The position numbers and the translations under genes were made by a program. The notes under the pieces are model-generated. The model made no database searches and was not told the origin of the DNA. It saw only the letters and a list, made by a program, of their open reading frames with translations. Below, in pieces: positions 1 to 9,411 of a DNA stretch of 51,467 nt. The DNA comes from Desulfobacteraceae bacterium (GTDB lineage: Bacteria; Desulfobacterota; Desulfobacteria; Desulfobacterales; Desulfobacteraceae): assembly GCA_004796375.1 (NCBI GenBank), contig QZLA01000106.1, positions 1 to 51,467 on the forward strand. Direction: 5' to 3'. Numbering within the stretch: the stretch's first letter is position 1; each line of letters opens with the position of its first letter.

Positions 1-410
1 AGGTATTGTATTCGTTTAGGATGATCCGGCGGCAGGGTGTCGGGCAGGTAAATGGTCTGGACCACTTCCCCATCCGGCCTGCGGGTCGAAAAGTTGACCA
101 CGCCGTCTCGGTCCACCCATTTGTAGAAGGGCCTGGGTGAAGTTGGCGTAGGTTCACTGTTATCTGAGGCAGGCAAGAGGTTGACCAGGCTGATCTCGGG
201 AAGATCAATGGGCCCGGGCCATTGAGGCAGCATATGATACACCCGGTGGACTAAATCATGTGCTACGTGAAGATCAGGTGTGCGTAAATCCGGCCACTTC
301 AGATCTTCAACCGTGAGCAGGGAAGTGCCATTGGGGCCGGGAATAAAAAAGGGGGCTGCAATCGCAACCGCCAGGAACAGCAGTAAGATGAAGATATAGG
401 ATTTGAACAT
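1..410 (-). CDS. DUF4124-domain exported protein, C-terminus cut by window edge
   Basis: An open frame runs on the minus strand from an ATG at 410 to the left edge without a stop; 136 codons are visible. The N-terminus (MFKSYIFILLLFLAVAIAAP) is a signal peptide or single membrane anchor. Around residues 100-115 the stretch FYKWVDRDGVVNFSTRRP is the core of DUF4124, a short domain of unknown function common in secreted or periplasmic proteobacterial proteins. The same domain type occurs in the nuclease at 29998-30684. The gene is divergent from the ferritin-like gene at 624. Function is unknown and the C-terminal part is outside the window. Confidence 0.75.
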   Translation of the reverse strand, partial: MFKSYIFILLLFLAVAIAAPFFIPGPNGTSLLTVEDLKWPDLRTPDLHVAHDLVHRVYHMLPQWPGPIDLPEISLVNLLPASDNSEPTPTSPRPFYKWVDRDGVVNFSTRRPDGEVVQTIYLPDTLPPDHPKRIQY

Positions 411-452
411 GGCCGAGGGCCTTACTATATATTTTAGCTGCATAGTATGCCC

Positions 453-481
453 ATTATAATGCAGGGAACGGTTTTTCCAAA
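453..481 (-). promoter_or_regulatory. Candidate sigma70-type promoter for the DUF4124 gene
   Basis: Read on the minus strand, TTTGGA (476-481) is followed after 17 bases by a perfect TATAAT (453-458), about 43 bases upstream of the ATG at 410. The -10 is consensus; the -35 matches only partly. Confidence 0.4.
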
Positions 482-623
482 GTGAAATTTATCGGGTGTA
501 CTGATTTTTCAAAATCCCTTGAAATCCTGGACTTTAGCCCATGGACTCTGTACACTGTGCATAACATTTTCTGTTGAGAACCCCGTGATTTGTTCAAGTC
601 ATTGACTGGAGGGATAACGCTCT

Positions 624-1085
624 ATGTTCACCATGGATGACCTTTTTGATATTGCCATCAAGATGGAAAAAAACGGAGAATCCGTGTATATGGATTCCGT
701 TGGCAGAATGGACCGGCCCGACCTGAAAGAAGTGCTGCAGTGGATGGCTGATGAAGAGGCCGGGCACCGGGAATGGTTTAAAACCCAGAAAAACAAGCTC
801 AAACTTGAGATTGACGAGCAGCAGCTCAAAGAGATGGTTCCCGGCATACTGCACCAGATGATGGAGGACAAGGCCCTGTCCCTGGATGATATCGATTTCT
901 CACAGGTAAAGAATATCCGGGACCTGATGGAAACCTTTATCGGGTTTGAAGAGGACACCATCCTGTTTTATGAAATGCTCGACATGTTCATCGACGACCC
1001 GGATGTGAAACAGGGGATCGACACCATTTTGGAAGAGGAGCGAAAGCATATCCAGAACCTGAGGGAGATGATCCGTAAACTATAA
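624..1085 (+). CDS. Ferritin-like (rubrerythrin-type) diiron protein
   Basis: The 153-residue protein is predicted all-helical with the four-helix ferritin-like pattern: Glu15 in helix 1, an E45-x-x-H48 motif in helix 2, Glu109/Glu110 in helix 3 and E139-x-x-H142 in helix 4. These are the expected ligands of a diiron site in the rubrerythrin/YciE-like superfamily. No C-terminal rubredoxin domain is present, so it is not a classical rubrerythrin. The start at 624 has GGAGGG at 608-613; an in-frame ATG at 633 is a weaker alternative. In anaerobes such proteins usually serve peroxide detoxification or iron handling, but the substrate here is inferred only. It stands alone, convergent with the polyketide synthase gene. 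Confidence 0.8.
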   Translation: MFTMDDLFDIAIKMEKNGESVYMDSVGRMDRPDLKEVLQWMADEEAGHREWFKTQKNKLKLEIDEQQLKEMVPGILHQMMEDKALSLDDIDFSQVKNIRDLMETFIGFEEDTILFYEMLDMFIDDPDVKQGIDTILEEERKHIQNLREMIRKL

Positions 1086-1106
1086 TCCAAGTTGATATTT
1101 TACTGA

Positions 1107-4100
1107 TCATCCCTTGATCTGCTGTTCAAAATCTGTGGCGATTTTACCAGGAAATTCGGTGAGCCGGGGATTTCCTGAATCATCCCTGGTCACCCAGGCC
1201 GCCTGTTGCTCACCAAAGGCCAGCTTGGTCTTTTTACCGCTTTCCTCGGCACGGAAATATTCAAAAAACAGGGTGGCGCTGCACCGGGTCAGCCGTTTGA
1301 GCGCCATGGTGACCAGGATGCGGTCAAACGGCATGGCTTCACGCAGGTGTTCCACACGGCTTTCCAGACAGATCAGTTCCCCCTTTTCCCCGGTACCCCG
1401 GAAATACTCCGGAGCCAGTGAATATACATATTTATCCCGGGTTTGGGCCTGCCAGGAAAAGTAGTTGGCAAAGTAGACATTTCCCACCAGGTTGGATTCG
1501 GAAAGAGAGGTTTCAATAGGCTGTTCATGGATGATGGGCGTGACCTCCGGCCCCTGGGGCGCATTATAGATCACGGTTTCACTGTCGCAGGCGGCAGCAA
1601 GGTCTATCAACGGTTCGGGCAGGGCCTCCAGTGTATTGGGGTTTTCATTCTGGGGGAGCAGCAGGATATGCGGGCTTTCCATGAACTTCCAGTAATAATC
1701 CGGATAGGGTTTGGGTTTGACGATACCATGACCCAGCACCTCTACCCAGGTGGTATTCTGGATACACCGGGCCACCCGTTCATGGGTGCCGTCGGCAAGA
1801 ATTTTCCTGAAATCATAGGTCAGCTCCATGGTGGAGTCGGCAGGTCCCTTGTTTCCCGAGGCCCAGAGAAGCACCTCGATACGGTCCTTTACCGTAGCCT
1901 CTCCAGTAATGGTGAGGTGGGTGTCATTGGTGACCTGACCAAACTGGCCTGAAGTGAACTGATCTCCAAGGGTTTTCAGCACGGGCCATACCGATGCCTC
2001 CCTGACCTCTCCGAGCCAGAAACAGTAGTTGGTAAAATACACCTTCCGGCTGAGCTGGGCACTGGGCCTGAACCCTACATGGAAGCACTGGTAAAATACG
2101 CCCTGGCCCTGGGGGCCGTCCAGGTGCATGCCGATGTGATCCATGTTAAACAGGGTTTCATACCCGGTAATAATATCGGGCCCCCTCTTTTCAGAATCCT
2201 CTCCGGGTCCAACCACCAGGGCAATGATCCGCTCGGGGCCCCAGGTCAACCTGATGGCCAGGGTCAGGACCATGATTTTGCCGGATTTGAACAGGCAATT
2301 TTCACCGTCTTGTTCAACAATAACCAGTTCAGGGCTGTTGTCCCCTGTCGCCTTCTTTACGGCTTCCCTGGCCGCCCAGATCCGGGTTCCGGCCCGGTCA
2401 AGGGGAGAGGACTCCAAGGCGGTGTCGTGTTCACTGTGGGTGAGTTGGTCCAGTAAATCGGCCCCTGCTTTTCCCAGCAGCACCTGCCACTGTTCGCGGC
2501 TTCTTGGGGTAACCGGTGCCGTGTCACACCCTTGGGGTTGCGTACCGGCAACACCCAGGCAGATTCGATCATCATGGGAAATAGAGATGGCCAGGTCATG
2601 CCTGTCCTTGATGACGGGTTTGCCGTCCGGTTCCCATGCCACGTTTGGCAGGGATGTCTTTGCCCCGGGTGTACTGTGAAGAAGATCACGGATCAGGGGC
2701 ATCTCTTTGTCATGGCGTTCATCTTTGTTCAGGTCATGAATACCCGGGATCGGCTTCAGGCGGATCTTCGGCGGGATAAGTTTCAAGCGGGTGCATGCCT
2801 GTGATACGGCCTCCTTGACCATCCGGTTGTCCCGGTGTTCCGGGTCAATCAGGTCTGAGATTTCCGGGTTACCGGTATCGGTCTTGAGCACTTTGACCCG
2901 GTATCCCTCCAGGCATTGGACCACCCCATGGTCTTGATCGGTTGACACCACGGTATATTCTATCTCATCTTCAGCCATTCCCGTGACCGTGACCTTGGCC
3001 GGCAGGCGCATATCTTCTGCTTCCATCTCTTTAAAGGGGGGGTCGTATATCCGGATTTCACGGATAGACACCGGCAGGCAGGTTTTTTCCGGAACCAGGA
3101 GCAGGGCCGACTGGAGCAGCGCATCCCTGAAAAAGGGGTCGCCCAGAATGATTTGACCCCCGGGAAAGTGAGGGAATGAAAGGGCAGCCGCATGCTGTCC
3201 CGGTGTAACCGCCGCACTGAACACTGCCGACATCCCGGCAGCTGAATCATCGGACAGGGTGTGAACCGACTCGATACGGTGGAACAACGGTCCCTGGAAC
3301 AGCAGGGAGGCATGATAGAGATCCTGTTTCGGATCCAGGGTCAGGGCTGTACCGGACACCTGAATGGCTTCTTTTGGAGGATCCGGATCCTCCTTGTCCA
3401 GGATATACCGGGCGGAAAAGTGGGCGGTTCCGGACCTGGCGGTCCCCGTGGTGATACTGGCTTGAACCACGGTCATGGATGACCCGGGTTGCGCCTCCTC
3501 TTTAAGGGCACGGATGATGATCGAAGCCCCATTGTCCGGGTCTACGGTAATGGGGCGGGCCAGTTCGATATCTTTTATAGTGACCGTTTCGGGCAGGGGG
3601 TGCCCAATGGCGTGACTGGCAGCCTGGGCCATTGCTTCCAGTCCGAACACCGTTGGAAACAGGTATGATCCGTTAAAATTATGATCCCTTAAATAGGGAT
3701 CGGTTTCAAGGCTGAGGTGGGCCTTGAAAACCGATTCCACCCCGCAGGTGGCGTCCAGCTGCTCTTCAAGGAAACGCAGATTCGTGGGGGTCTGAACTGC
3801 TGAGGGATTCCAGGTGTCCAAACCTTTCAGTCGGGCAGTGACAATGGCCTGGTCAGTTCCGGGATCATTCAGGAACAGCCGGACAAAACGCTCGACCCCC
3901 TGGGTGGAGGGGATGGCATCAATACCCTGTCTTTTAAGCTGGGTAACGCTGCCCAACCGCGCGCCCATGCCTTCGTCCCGCCAGATACTGTAGGCCATGC
4001 TGATGGCATCGAATCCATACAGGGCCTGATAGCGCCTGACAATCAATTCCAGGGCTTCGTTGGAAAATCCGTACCAGGCATTACCCGGCATACCGGTGAC

Positions 4101-7100
4101 ACCGATGATAGAGGTCAGCGCGCAAAACTGCTTTAAAGGTGCACCCTTCAGTGCGTCAAAAAGGTGCAGCGCTCCCAGTACCTTGGGGCTGATCTCTTTC
4201 ATTGCCGATTGCGGCGTGACACTTTTGGCCGGCCTGGGAACATTTAATCCGGCACCGTGAATCACACCGGTGATTTTTCCCATATGTTGCACTATGGCCT
4301 GTATCAGTCGGGTGACCGATGGCTTATCCGAGACATCGCAGGAAAAATAGGCGGCACGGAGGCCTTTTCGAGAAAACGCTTCTAAGGTCCGGGAGATGTC
4401 GTTGTCCGGAGGGGCATTTTCAGGCGGTGGCTCTGATCGACCCACCAGGGCCATGGATGCGCCCGTTTTTTCTGCCAAAGCCAGGGCACATGCTGCGGTA
4501 ATGCCTTTGGCACCGCCGGTCACCAGGATCACGTCTTGCGGTGCCCAGGAGTGATGCCTGGCGGTGTAGGATTCAGGCTCGATCAAGTAATGCACCATTA
4601 TCCGGCGCGTCATGTCGTGATCAAACCCAACGGCGCTGAACGCATCTGGTGTGGAAATCTCCTGCACAGACATCCGGGCAATGTCATCTTCATCCATCAT
4701 GACAGAGAAATCAAGGACCCGGATCCTTAAATCGGATCGCTCCAGGTGGATGCCGGCTGCCAGGGCATGGGCACTGCATCGCTCAAACCGTGAAAAAGCG
4801 GGATGTTTTCCAAAGTAACCGCCCCCGAATTGGATAAAGGCCAGGGTGGTCCTCCGCCTGGGAGCCCGGGCGGCCGGCGGCAGGGCCGTTACCCTGGACA
4901 GGCGGCTGACGACCCGGATCAACTGCTCCCTGGATGACTCCTGTTCATTGCTCTCCATGGGAAGCAGGAGCAGGATATGTGAAAAATCGCCGAGCCTGGA
5001 TGTTTTGGCTTTCGCCGGTGAGGTAAAGTATTCAGCGGTTACCCGGGCCCCGAGACCCAGTATGGTCTGTTTAAATGCCGCCATGAGTGAATCATCTTCT
5101 GATGCCCCGAGGATCAATGTATTGCTGTTTTCCCAACTGTCCTCAACACGTCGGGTGAAATGCTGCTGCATGGGCACAAACGGACGTTCCACCAGTTCTG
5201 TTTTAAACTCCCGAATCCAGGAGTCCGGCTCATTGGGAAGCGCTTCATGGTGGTGGGGTTGCTGTTCATGGACCACGCGTTCGAGGATTCCGGCAATCTG
5301 ATCCATGGTACGCGCCAGCAATGGGGCCAGGTCAAGCGAAGCTTCCACACCAAGATCCGAGGCGGTACTCTGGATGATGCGGTGGAGCTTTTCCTCACCA
5401 ATGTTTAAATCCTGCTCCAGAAGATGGTCCTGTTCAAGGATATCCTGAGGATATCCGGTGACCCGCGATGCGTGTTCATACAGGGTTTTCCGGATATCGG
5501 CAGCCGATACCGGCGGTGAACCGGACTGCTCGAGCAGGGCGACCACCTCTGCAAGGGCGGCATTGGCAAGATCAAGGCTCTCCAGGTCCCCCTCGTATCC
5601 AACGGATCTGGCGGTTTTGGCAATGATGTCACCGGCCTTAATCGAGTCAAGGTTCAGGTCATCAAGTAGCTTCATTCCAGGGTCCAGGCTCTCTTGAGGA
5701 AAACCGGTGACTTCATGGATCAGTGAATAAAGCGTGGATTGAACCGCGCTGGGATCTGCCTCATCTGAAACAGGTGTGTCCGTTGCGGTGTCCAATGCTT
5801 GAGACGACTCAGACGGGTCGGCTGAACCGCCCGGTTTGCCTAATATCCCGGTGTGCTTGATGTCCGATCGGATCACATCCGTGATAAAATCTTTTCGGAC
5901 ATCTAGATAATTCGCAAGCTGGGTGCGGTTCAAACCGGTGATACCGGTTAACAAAGAGAGATCATCATCAATGGCGCCTGTCTCATACCGGTATGTGTCA
6001 GTATCAGGATCAGGGAGATCCTGCCCGGCATGCTGTGGTTCAAATTTTTTCTCACATGGATTCTCAATAAACGTCCGGTCACTGGCCGGCACAAACGGGC
6101 GGATCAGCCGACCTGCGTAGAATCGTTCCCAGTAAATATCCACCCCGTGGACAAACAGCCCGGCAACCAGGGTGTTCAGGTCCCGGTCATGAAAGGGGCC
6201 TGACTCAATGGGAAGGCAGGGAGGGCCTTGGGGACCAAGGATATCCCGGGTCAGCCCGGTGAGTACACGGCCCGGTCCCACCTCAATAAACAGTTCACAT
6301 TCACGGGCCATGTTTTGAATCATGGTGACATAATCCACCTGGCTCAGCACCTGTTGCGAGAAATGGTCACCCAGCGGGAGACCCTGTTGAATCCGGTCTC
6401 CGGTGGTACTGGTAAAGAGCATGGTGAGGGGTTCATCAAGATCTTTGGACAGCAATGGATCCTTTTCAAGAACCTTTGCCGCACCATCAGCCAGTCTGGA
6501 GTGAAATGCATTGGATACCTTCAGGGCATGGGTCTTAATCCCCTTTTTTTTGCACAGGCCGGCGGCCTGGCGGACGGCATCCGTGTCCCCCGAGAGGACC
6601 ACCTGGCGGGGTGAATTGATGTTGGCAAGGACCAGGTAACCCTGTACCTGGTCGACGATGGCCTGTGCAGACCGGGCATCGCAAAACAGGGAGAGCATGG
6701 TGCCGCGATGTTCAACAGATGCAGCCATGGCCTTTCCCCTGACAGCGGCGATACCGATCAGATCTTTTTGGCTGAAGGCGCCTGCAGCATGAAAGGCTGT
6801 CAATTCGCCCAGACTGTGTCCTCCTGCTGCATGGGGGGTGATCCCGAGTGTTTCGAGAAATTGTAGCCATAACAGTGAGCACAGGCAAATGGCGGGTTGG
6901 GCAACCCGGGTGTCTGAGATGTTATCCAGCCAGCCGTCTGTTTCACGTGAATCAAACGCCTGCTCCTCATGGCGGTAAATCAGCGGGCTGACGGCCTGGC
7001 CGCCGGCCTGTTTGATCCAGTTATCCGCCTGACCCACAAGATCCCTTGCCCACTGAAACCTGTTGACCAGCATACCGGCCATGTTTAACTTTTGGGATCC

Positions 7101-8903
7101 CTGGCCCGGAAAAAGCATTCCGATTCGGGGTTTGCCGGCCGGATTACCGTAGAATAGTTTCTTTAACGGATCAATCCGGGGTTGGTCCGATCGATTTGCA
7201 TGTTCAGCCTGCTGTTTGACCCGGTCCAGTTGCTCGACCAGTTCGTCCGGGCTTGAGGCAAGAAAGGCTGAACGGCACCGGGCATTTGGCCGGACATCCT
7301 TTGCCAGGCGTGCGGCAAGATCGGTCAGCTCGGCATAACTGAGGCCCTGGGTATTGGATTTTACGGATTCTATCTGCTGAGCCAAGGCCGACTCAGAATC
7401 ATCACTGAAGACGAACAGTTCCGTGGTCTGGTTGGAGGCCATCAAGGCCCTCTCGTCCAGAGAAGTGGCCAGTCTTTGACTGGGAGGGCCTTGAGATTCC
7501 AGTGTGACATGGCAGTTGATTCCTCCGAAGCCCATGGATGAGACCCCGGCCCGTATTGGATGGTCCGTTTTCAGTACCTGCCCGCTCATGACCGGGTAAA
7601 GGGAGCTTGCAACCGAGTTGAAAATCGGCAGTGGTTCGCTGCACGCTGCCGTTGGGGGGAGAATCCGGCGATTGACCCCGGTGACGGCCTTGATGAATCC
7701 ACCGATGCCAGACGCCGCTTTGGTGTGTCCGATGATGGATTTCAGTGAGGTCATCCCACAGGACCGTGGGGCGGGTACCGTGTCGGGGTTTTGATCTCCC
7801 CTCATTGCCAGACTGATGGCCTCGAGCTCTGTCCGGTCTCCAACAGCGGTACCGGTGCCGTGCCCTTCGATAAATACCAGGTCCCGGGCCGAATATGGCG
7901 CCATGGTGTAGGCCTTCTCGATGGCCCGGGCCTGACCTTTGGCACTGGGAGCCGTCAGGCCGGTTCCGCCGCCGTCGGATGAAATCCCCCATCCCCGGAT
8001 CACCGCATATATGGTGTTGTTATCCCGCTGGGCATCCGCCAGGCGTTTGAGCACGACAAAGGCGCACCCTTCACCCGGAATGAAACCGTCACCCTTTCGG
8101 TCGTAAACGTTCATCTCGTTATCGGTCAGGGCACGTGTTTTTGAAAATCCGATCAACTCAAAACTGTCAAGGCTGATATCCACACCGCCTGCCAGAGCCA
8201 TGTCCAAATCGCCGGAAAACAGCTTGGAGGCTGCTGTCGCTACGGCAATAAGGGAAGAGGAGCACGCCCCGTCCACCACATAGCCGCCGCCGTTCAGATC
8301 CAGAAAATTGCATATCCGGCCTGGTATGGTATTGGAAAGCCCGCCGGCCAGCGTATCCTCGGTGGTCCTTGGAAACACGGAGGTATAGATGGCCTTTAAC
8401 CGGTTTTCCATGGCCTTCAATTCATTTGGCGCCAGGTTGTTTTCGCTGGCAGCAGCCCGCAGGGCCCTGCGTATAAAGGGCCATCTCAGCCGCATGGTGC
8501 CGGCTCTGGACTGTTCACCGGTCAGGCTGTTCCCCACAATTACCCCGGTCAGTTCGCCCGGTATTTTACCGGGAGGATAGCCGGCATCTTTCAAGGCGTT
8601 GATGGCCACCTCCAGGGAAAGCCAGTGGGTGATATCCGTTGACATGAATGTGGAAAGGGGAATCCTCCGGGATGCCCAGTCAAAATCAAATCCATCGATG
8701 ACCGCAGCCTGGCGGCCATAGGTTTTGTCCGGTTCATCCGGGTCAGGGTGATAATAGTCATTGAGCGGCAGCCGGCAGTCGGGCATCTGCCTGAACTGGC
8801 GCCGCCGGGAAAGGACGTTTTCCCACAACCGGACCGGGTTTGGTGCATCCGGATACCAACAGGCAATACCGATAACAGCGATGGATGGTGAGGGGGTTGA
8901 CAT
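1107..8903 (-). CDS. Iterative type I polyketide synthase, enediyne/PUFA-like, KS-AT-ACP-ACP*-KR-DH-PPTase-TE-TE
   Basis: One 2598-residue polypeptide. The ketosynthase (about 1-470) has Cys214, His348 and His393. The acyltransferase (about 600-930) has GHSLGE with Ser697. A first carrier domain has LNLDSIK with Ser1087. A second carrier-like repeat reads DLNIGEEK, with Glu1170 at the phosphopantetheine position, so it is probably dead. A ketoreductase follows (TGGAKGI near 1460), then a double-hotdog dehydratase (HxxxGxxxxP at His1741 and a later DALLQ), and a 4'-phosphopantetheinyl transferase (ISISHDD near 2106, GCD, WAAREAVKKA near 2177). Two hotdog domains end the protein (near 2290 and 2470); the last has NLVGNVYFANY, very like enediyne E10/CalE7 thioesterases. 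Enediyne synthases share the KS-AT-ACP-KR-DH-PPTase order but have a separate thioesterase. The start ATG has AAGGAGAG upstream. The product, a polyene or polyunsaturated chain, is inferred. Confidence 0.9.
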   Translation of the reverse strand: MSTPSPSIAVIGIACWYPDAPNPVRLWENVLSRRRQFRQMPDCRLPLNDYYHPDPDEPDKTYGRQAAVIDGFDFDWASRRIPLSTFMSTDITHWLSLEVAINALKDAGYPPGKIPGELTGVIVGNSLTGEQSRAGTMRLRWPFIRRALRAAASENNLAPNELKAMENRLKAIYTSVFPRTTEDTLAGGLSNTIPGRICNFLDLNGGGYVVDGACSSSLIAVATAASKLFSGDLDMALAGGVDISLDSFELIGFSKTRALTDNEMNVYDRKGDGFIPGEGCAFVVLKRLADAQRDNNTIYAVIRGWGISSDGGGTGLTAPSAKGQARAIEKAYTMAPYSARDLVFIEGHGTGTAVGDRTELEAISLAMRGDQNPDTVPAPRSCGMTSLKSIIGHTKAASGIGGFIKAVTGVNRRILPPTAACSEPLPIFNSVASSLYPVMSGQVLKTDHPIRAGVSSMGFGGINCHVTLESQGPPSQRLATSLDERALMASNQTTELFVFSDDSESALAQQIESVKSNTQGLSYAELTDLAARLAKDVRPNARCRSAFLASSPDELVEQLDRVKQQAEHANRSDQPRIDPLKKLFYGNPAGKPRIGMLFPGQGSQKLNMAGMLVNRFQWARDLVGQADNWIKQAGGQAVSPLIYRHEEQAFDSRETDGWLDNISDTRVAQPAICLCSLLWLQFLETLGITPHAAGGHSLGELTAFHAAGAFSQKDLIGIAAVRGKAMAASVEHRGTMLSLFCDARSAQAIVDQVQGYLVLANINSPRQVVLSGDTDAVRQAAGLCKKKGIKTHALKVSNAFHSRLADGAAKVLEKDPLLSKDLDEPLTMLFTSTTGDRIQQGLPLGDHFSQQVLSQVDYVTMIQNMARECELFIEVGPGRVLTGLTRDILGPQGPPCLPIESGPFHDRDLNTLVAGLFVHGVDIYWERFYAGRLIRPFVPASDRTFIENPCEKKFEPQHAGQDLPDPDTDTYRYETGAIDDDLSLLTGITGLNRTQLANYLDVRKDFITDVIRSDIKHTGILGKPGGSADPSESSQALDTATDTPVSDEADPSAVQSTLYSLIHEVTGFPQESLDPGMKLLDDLNLDSIKAGDIIAKTARSVGYEGDLESLDLANAALAEVVALLEQSGSPPVSAADIRKTLYEHASRVTGYPQDILEQDHLLEQDLNIGEEKLHRIIQSTASDLGVEASLDLAPLLARTMDQIAGILERVVHEQQPHHHEALPNEPDSWIREFKTELVERPFVPMQQHFTRRVEDSWENSNTLILGASEDDSLMAAFKQTILGLGARVTAEYFTSPAKAKTSRLGDFSHILLLLPMESNEQESSREQLIRVVSRLSRVTALPPAARAPRRRTTLAFIQFGGGYFGKHPAFSRFERCSAHALAAGIHLERSDLRIRVLDFSVMMDEDDIARMSVQEISTPDAFSAVGFDHDMTRRIMVHYLIEPESYTARHHSWAPQDVILVTGGAKGITAACALALAEKTGASMALVGRSEPPPENAPPDNDISRTLEAFSRKGLRAAYFSCDVSDKPSVTRLIQAIVQHMGKITGVIHGAGLNVPRPAKSVTPQSAMKEISPKVLGALHLFDALKGAPLKQFCALTSIIGVTGMPGNAWYGFSNEALELIVRRYQALYGFDAISMAYSIWRDEGMGARLGSVTQLKRQGIDAIPSTQGVERFVRLFLNDPGTDQAIVTARLKGLDTWNPSAVQTPTNLRFLEEQLDATCGVESVFKAHLSLETDPYLRDHNFNGSYLFPTVFGLEAMAQAASHAIGHPLPETVTIKDIELARPITVDPDNGASIIIRALKEEAQPGSSMTVVQASITTGTARSGTAHFSARYILDKEDPDPPKEAIQVSGTALTLDPKQDLYHASLLFQGPLFHRIESVHTLSDDSAAGMSAVFSAAVTPGQHAAALSFPHFPGGQIILGDPFFRDALLQSALLLVPEKTCLPVSIREIRIYDPPFKEMEAEDMRLPAKVTVTGMAEDEIEYTVVSTDQDHGVVQCLEGYRVKVLKTDTGNPEISDLIDPEHRDNRMVKEAVSQACTRLKLIPPKIRLKPIPGIHDLNKDERHDKEMPLIRDLLHSTPGAKTSLPNVAWEPDGKPVIKDRHDLAISISHDDRICLGVAGTQPQGCDTAPVTPRSREQWQVLLGKAGADLLDQLTHSEHDTALESSPLDRAGTRIWAAREAVKKATGDNSPELVIVEQDGENCLFKSGKIMVLTLAIRLTWGPERIIALVVGPGEDSEKRGPDIITGYETLFNMDHIGMHLDGPQGQGVFYQCFHVGFRPSAQLSRKVYFTNYCFWLGEVREASVWPVLKTLGDQFTSGQFGQVTNDTHLTITGEATVKDRIEVLLWASGNKGPADSTMELTYDFRKILADGTHERVARCIQNTTWVEVLGHGIVKPKPYPDYYWKFMESPHILLLPQNENPNTLEALPEPLIDLAAACDSETVIYNAPQGPEVTPIIHEQPIETSLSESNLVGNVYFANYFSWQAQTRDKYVYSLAPEYFRGTGEKGELICLESRVEHLREAMPFDRILVTMALKRLTRCSATLFFEYFRAEESGKKTKLAFGEQQAAWVTRDDSGNPRLTEFPGKIATDFEQQIKG

Positions 8904-9023
8904 GGCATCTCTCCTTAACCTTAAGGGTCTTTTGTTTCGGTGCCAAAACAGGATAAACCTGAAACGCTGGTGTAAGAACCCGTTAAACGCCTGCTGAAGA
9001 CCGGGTGGAGGGGATCGGGAGGG

Positions 9024-9278
9024 TTAAAGATCCCACTCGGTGCCGCACTGTTCACAGCGGCACCTTGAAAAACGATCGTCGCCATCTTCCGGACGGGTAT
9101 GATGAGCAGATGGTGCCGTCTCATGGACGTTGGAGCGGCAGGTTGGACAGGTCATCCGGGAATGAATATCATCAGTCGGCATTTTAGATGGCGATTTGGA
9201 AGATATCTTAATAATCTTGGCAAATGAGAAAAACGCAGCAAGCCCTAGGCCGGTTAAAACAATAGTTGCAGACTCCAC
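9024..9278 (-). CDS. Small membrane-anchored zinc-ribbon protein
   Basis: The 84-residue protein starts with GTG, supported by AAGGGG a few bases upstream. Residues about 4-23 (ATIVLTGLGLAAFFSFAKII) form one hydrophobic helix. The C-terminal half has two knuckles, CPTC and CRCEQC, typical of a zinc ribbon (CxxC ... CxxC). It lies between metF and the polyketide synthase on the same strand, with gaps of 133 and 120 bases, so co-transcription is possible but unproven. I do not recognise a family; the function is unknown. Confidence 0.6.
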   Translation of the reverse strand: MESATIVLTGLGLAAFFSFAKIIKISSKSPSKMPTDDIHSRMTCPTCRSNVHETAPSAHHTRPEDGDDRFSRCRCEQCGTEWDL

Positions 9279-9411
9279 AATGAACCCCTTCAGTACGATT
9301 CAGCATTTTGGGAAACTCACTATTTGAAGCCTAATCTAATTGAATTAAACAAAATACTCAATAATAAACCTGAAAAATGTAACATAAATGTCAGACACCG
9401 GAGGTTAAAGC

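Noticed and set aside
8940-8946. TTGGCAC (minus strand) upstream of the polyketide synthase, resembling a sigma54 -24 element
   Set aside because: No TTGC-type -12 element at the required spacing follows.
1107-9278. A complete enediyne biosynthetic cluster
   Set aside because: Only the synthase with fused thioesterases is present. No E3, E4 or E5-type genes, epoxidases, resistance or export genes are seen around it in this window.
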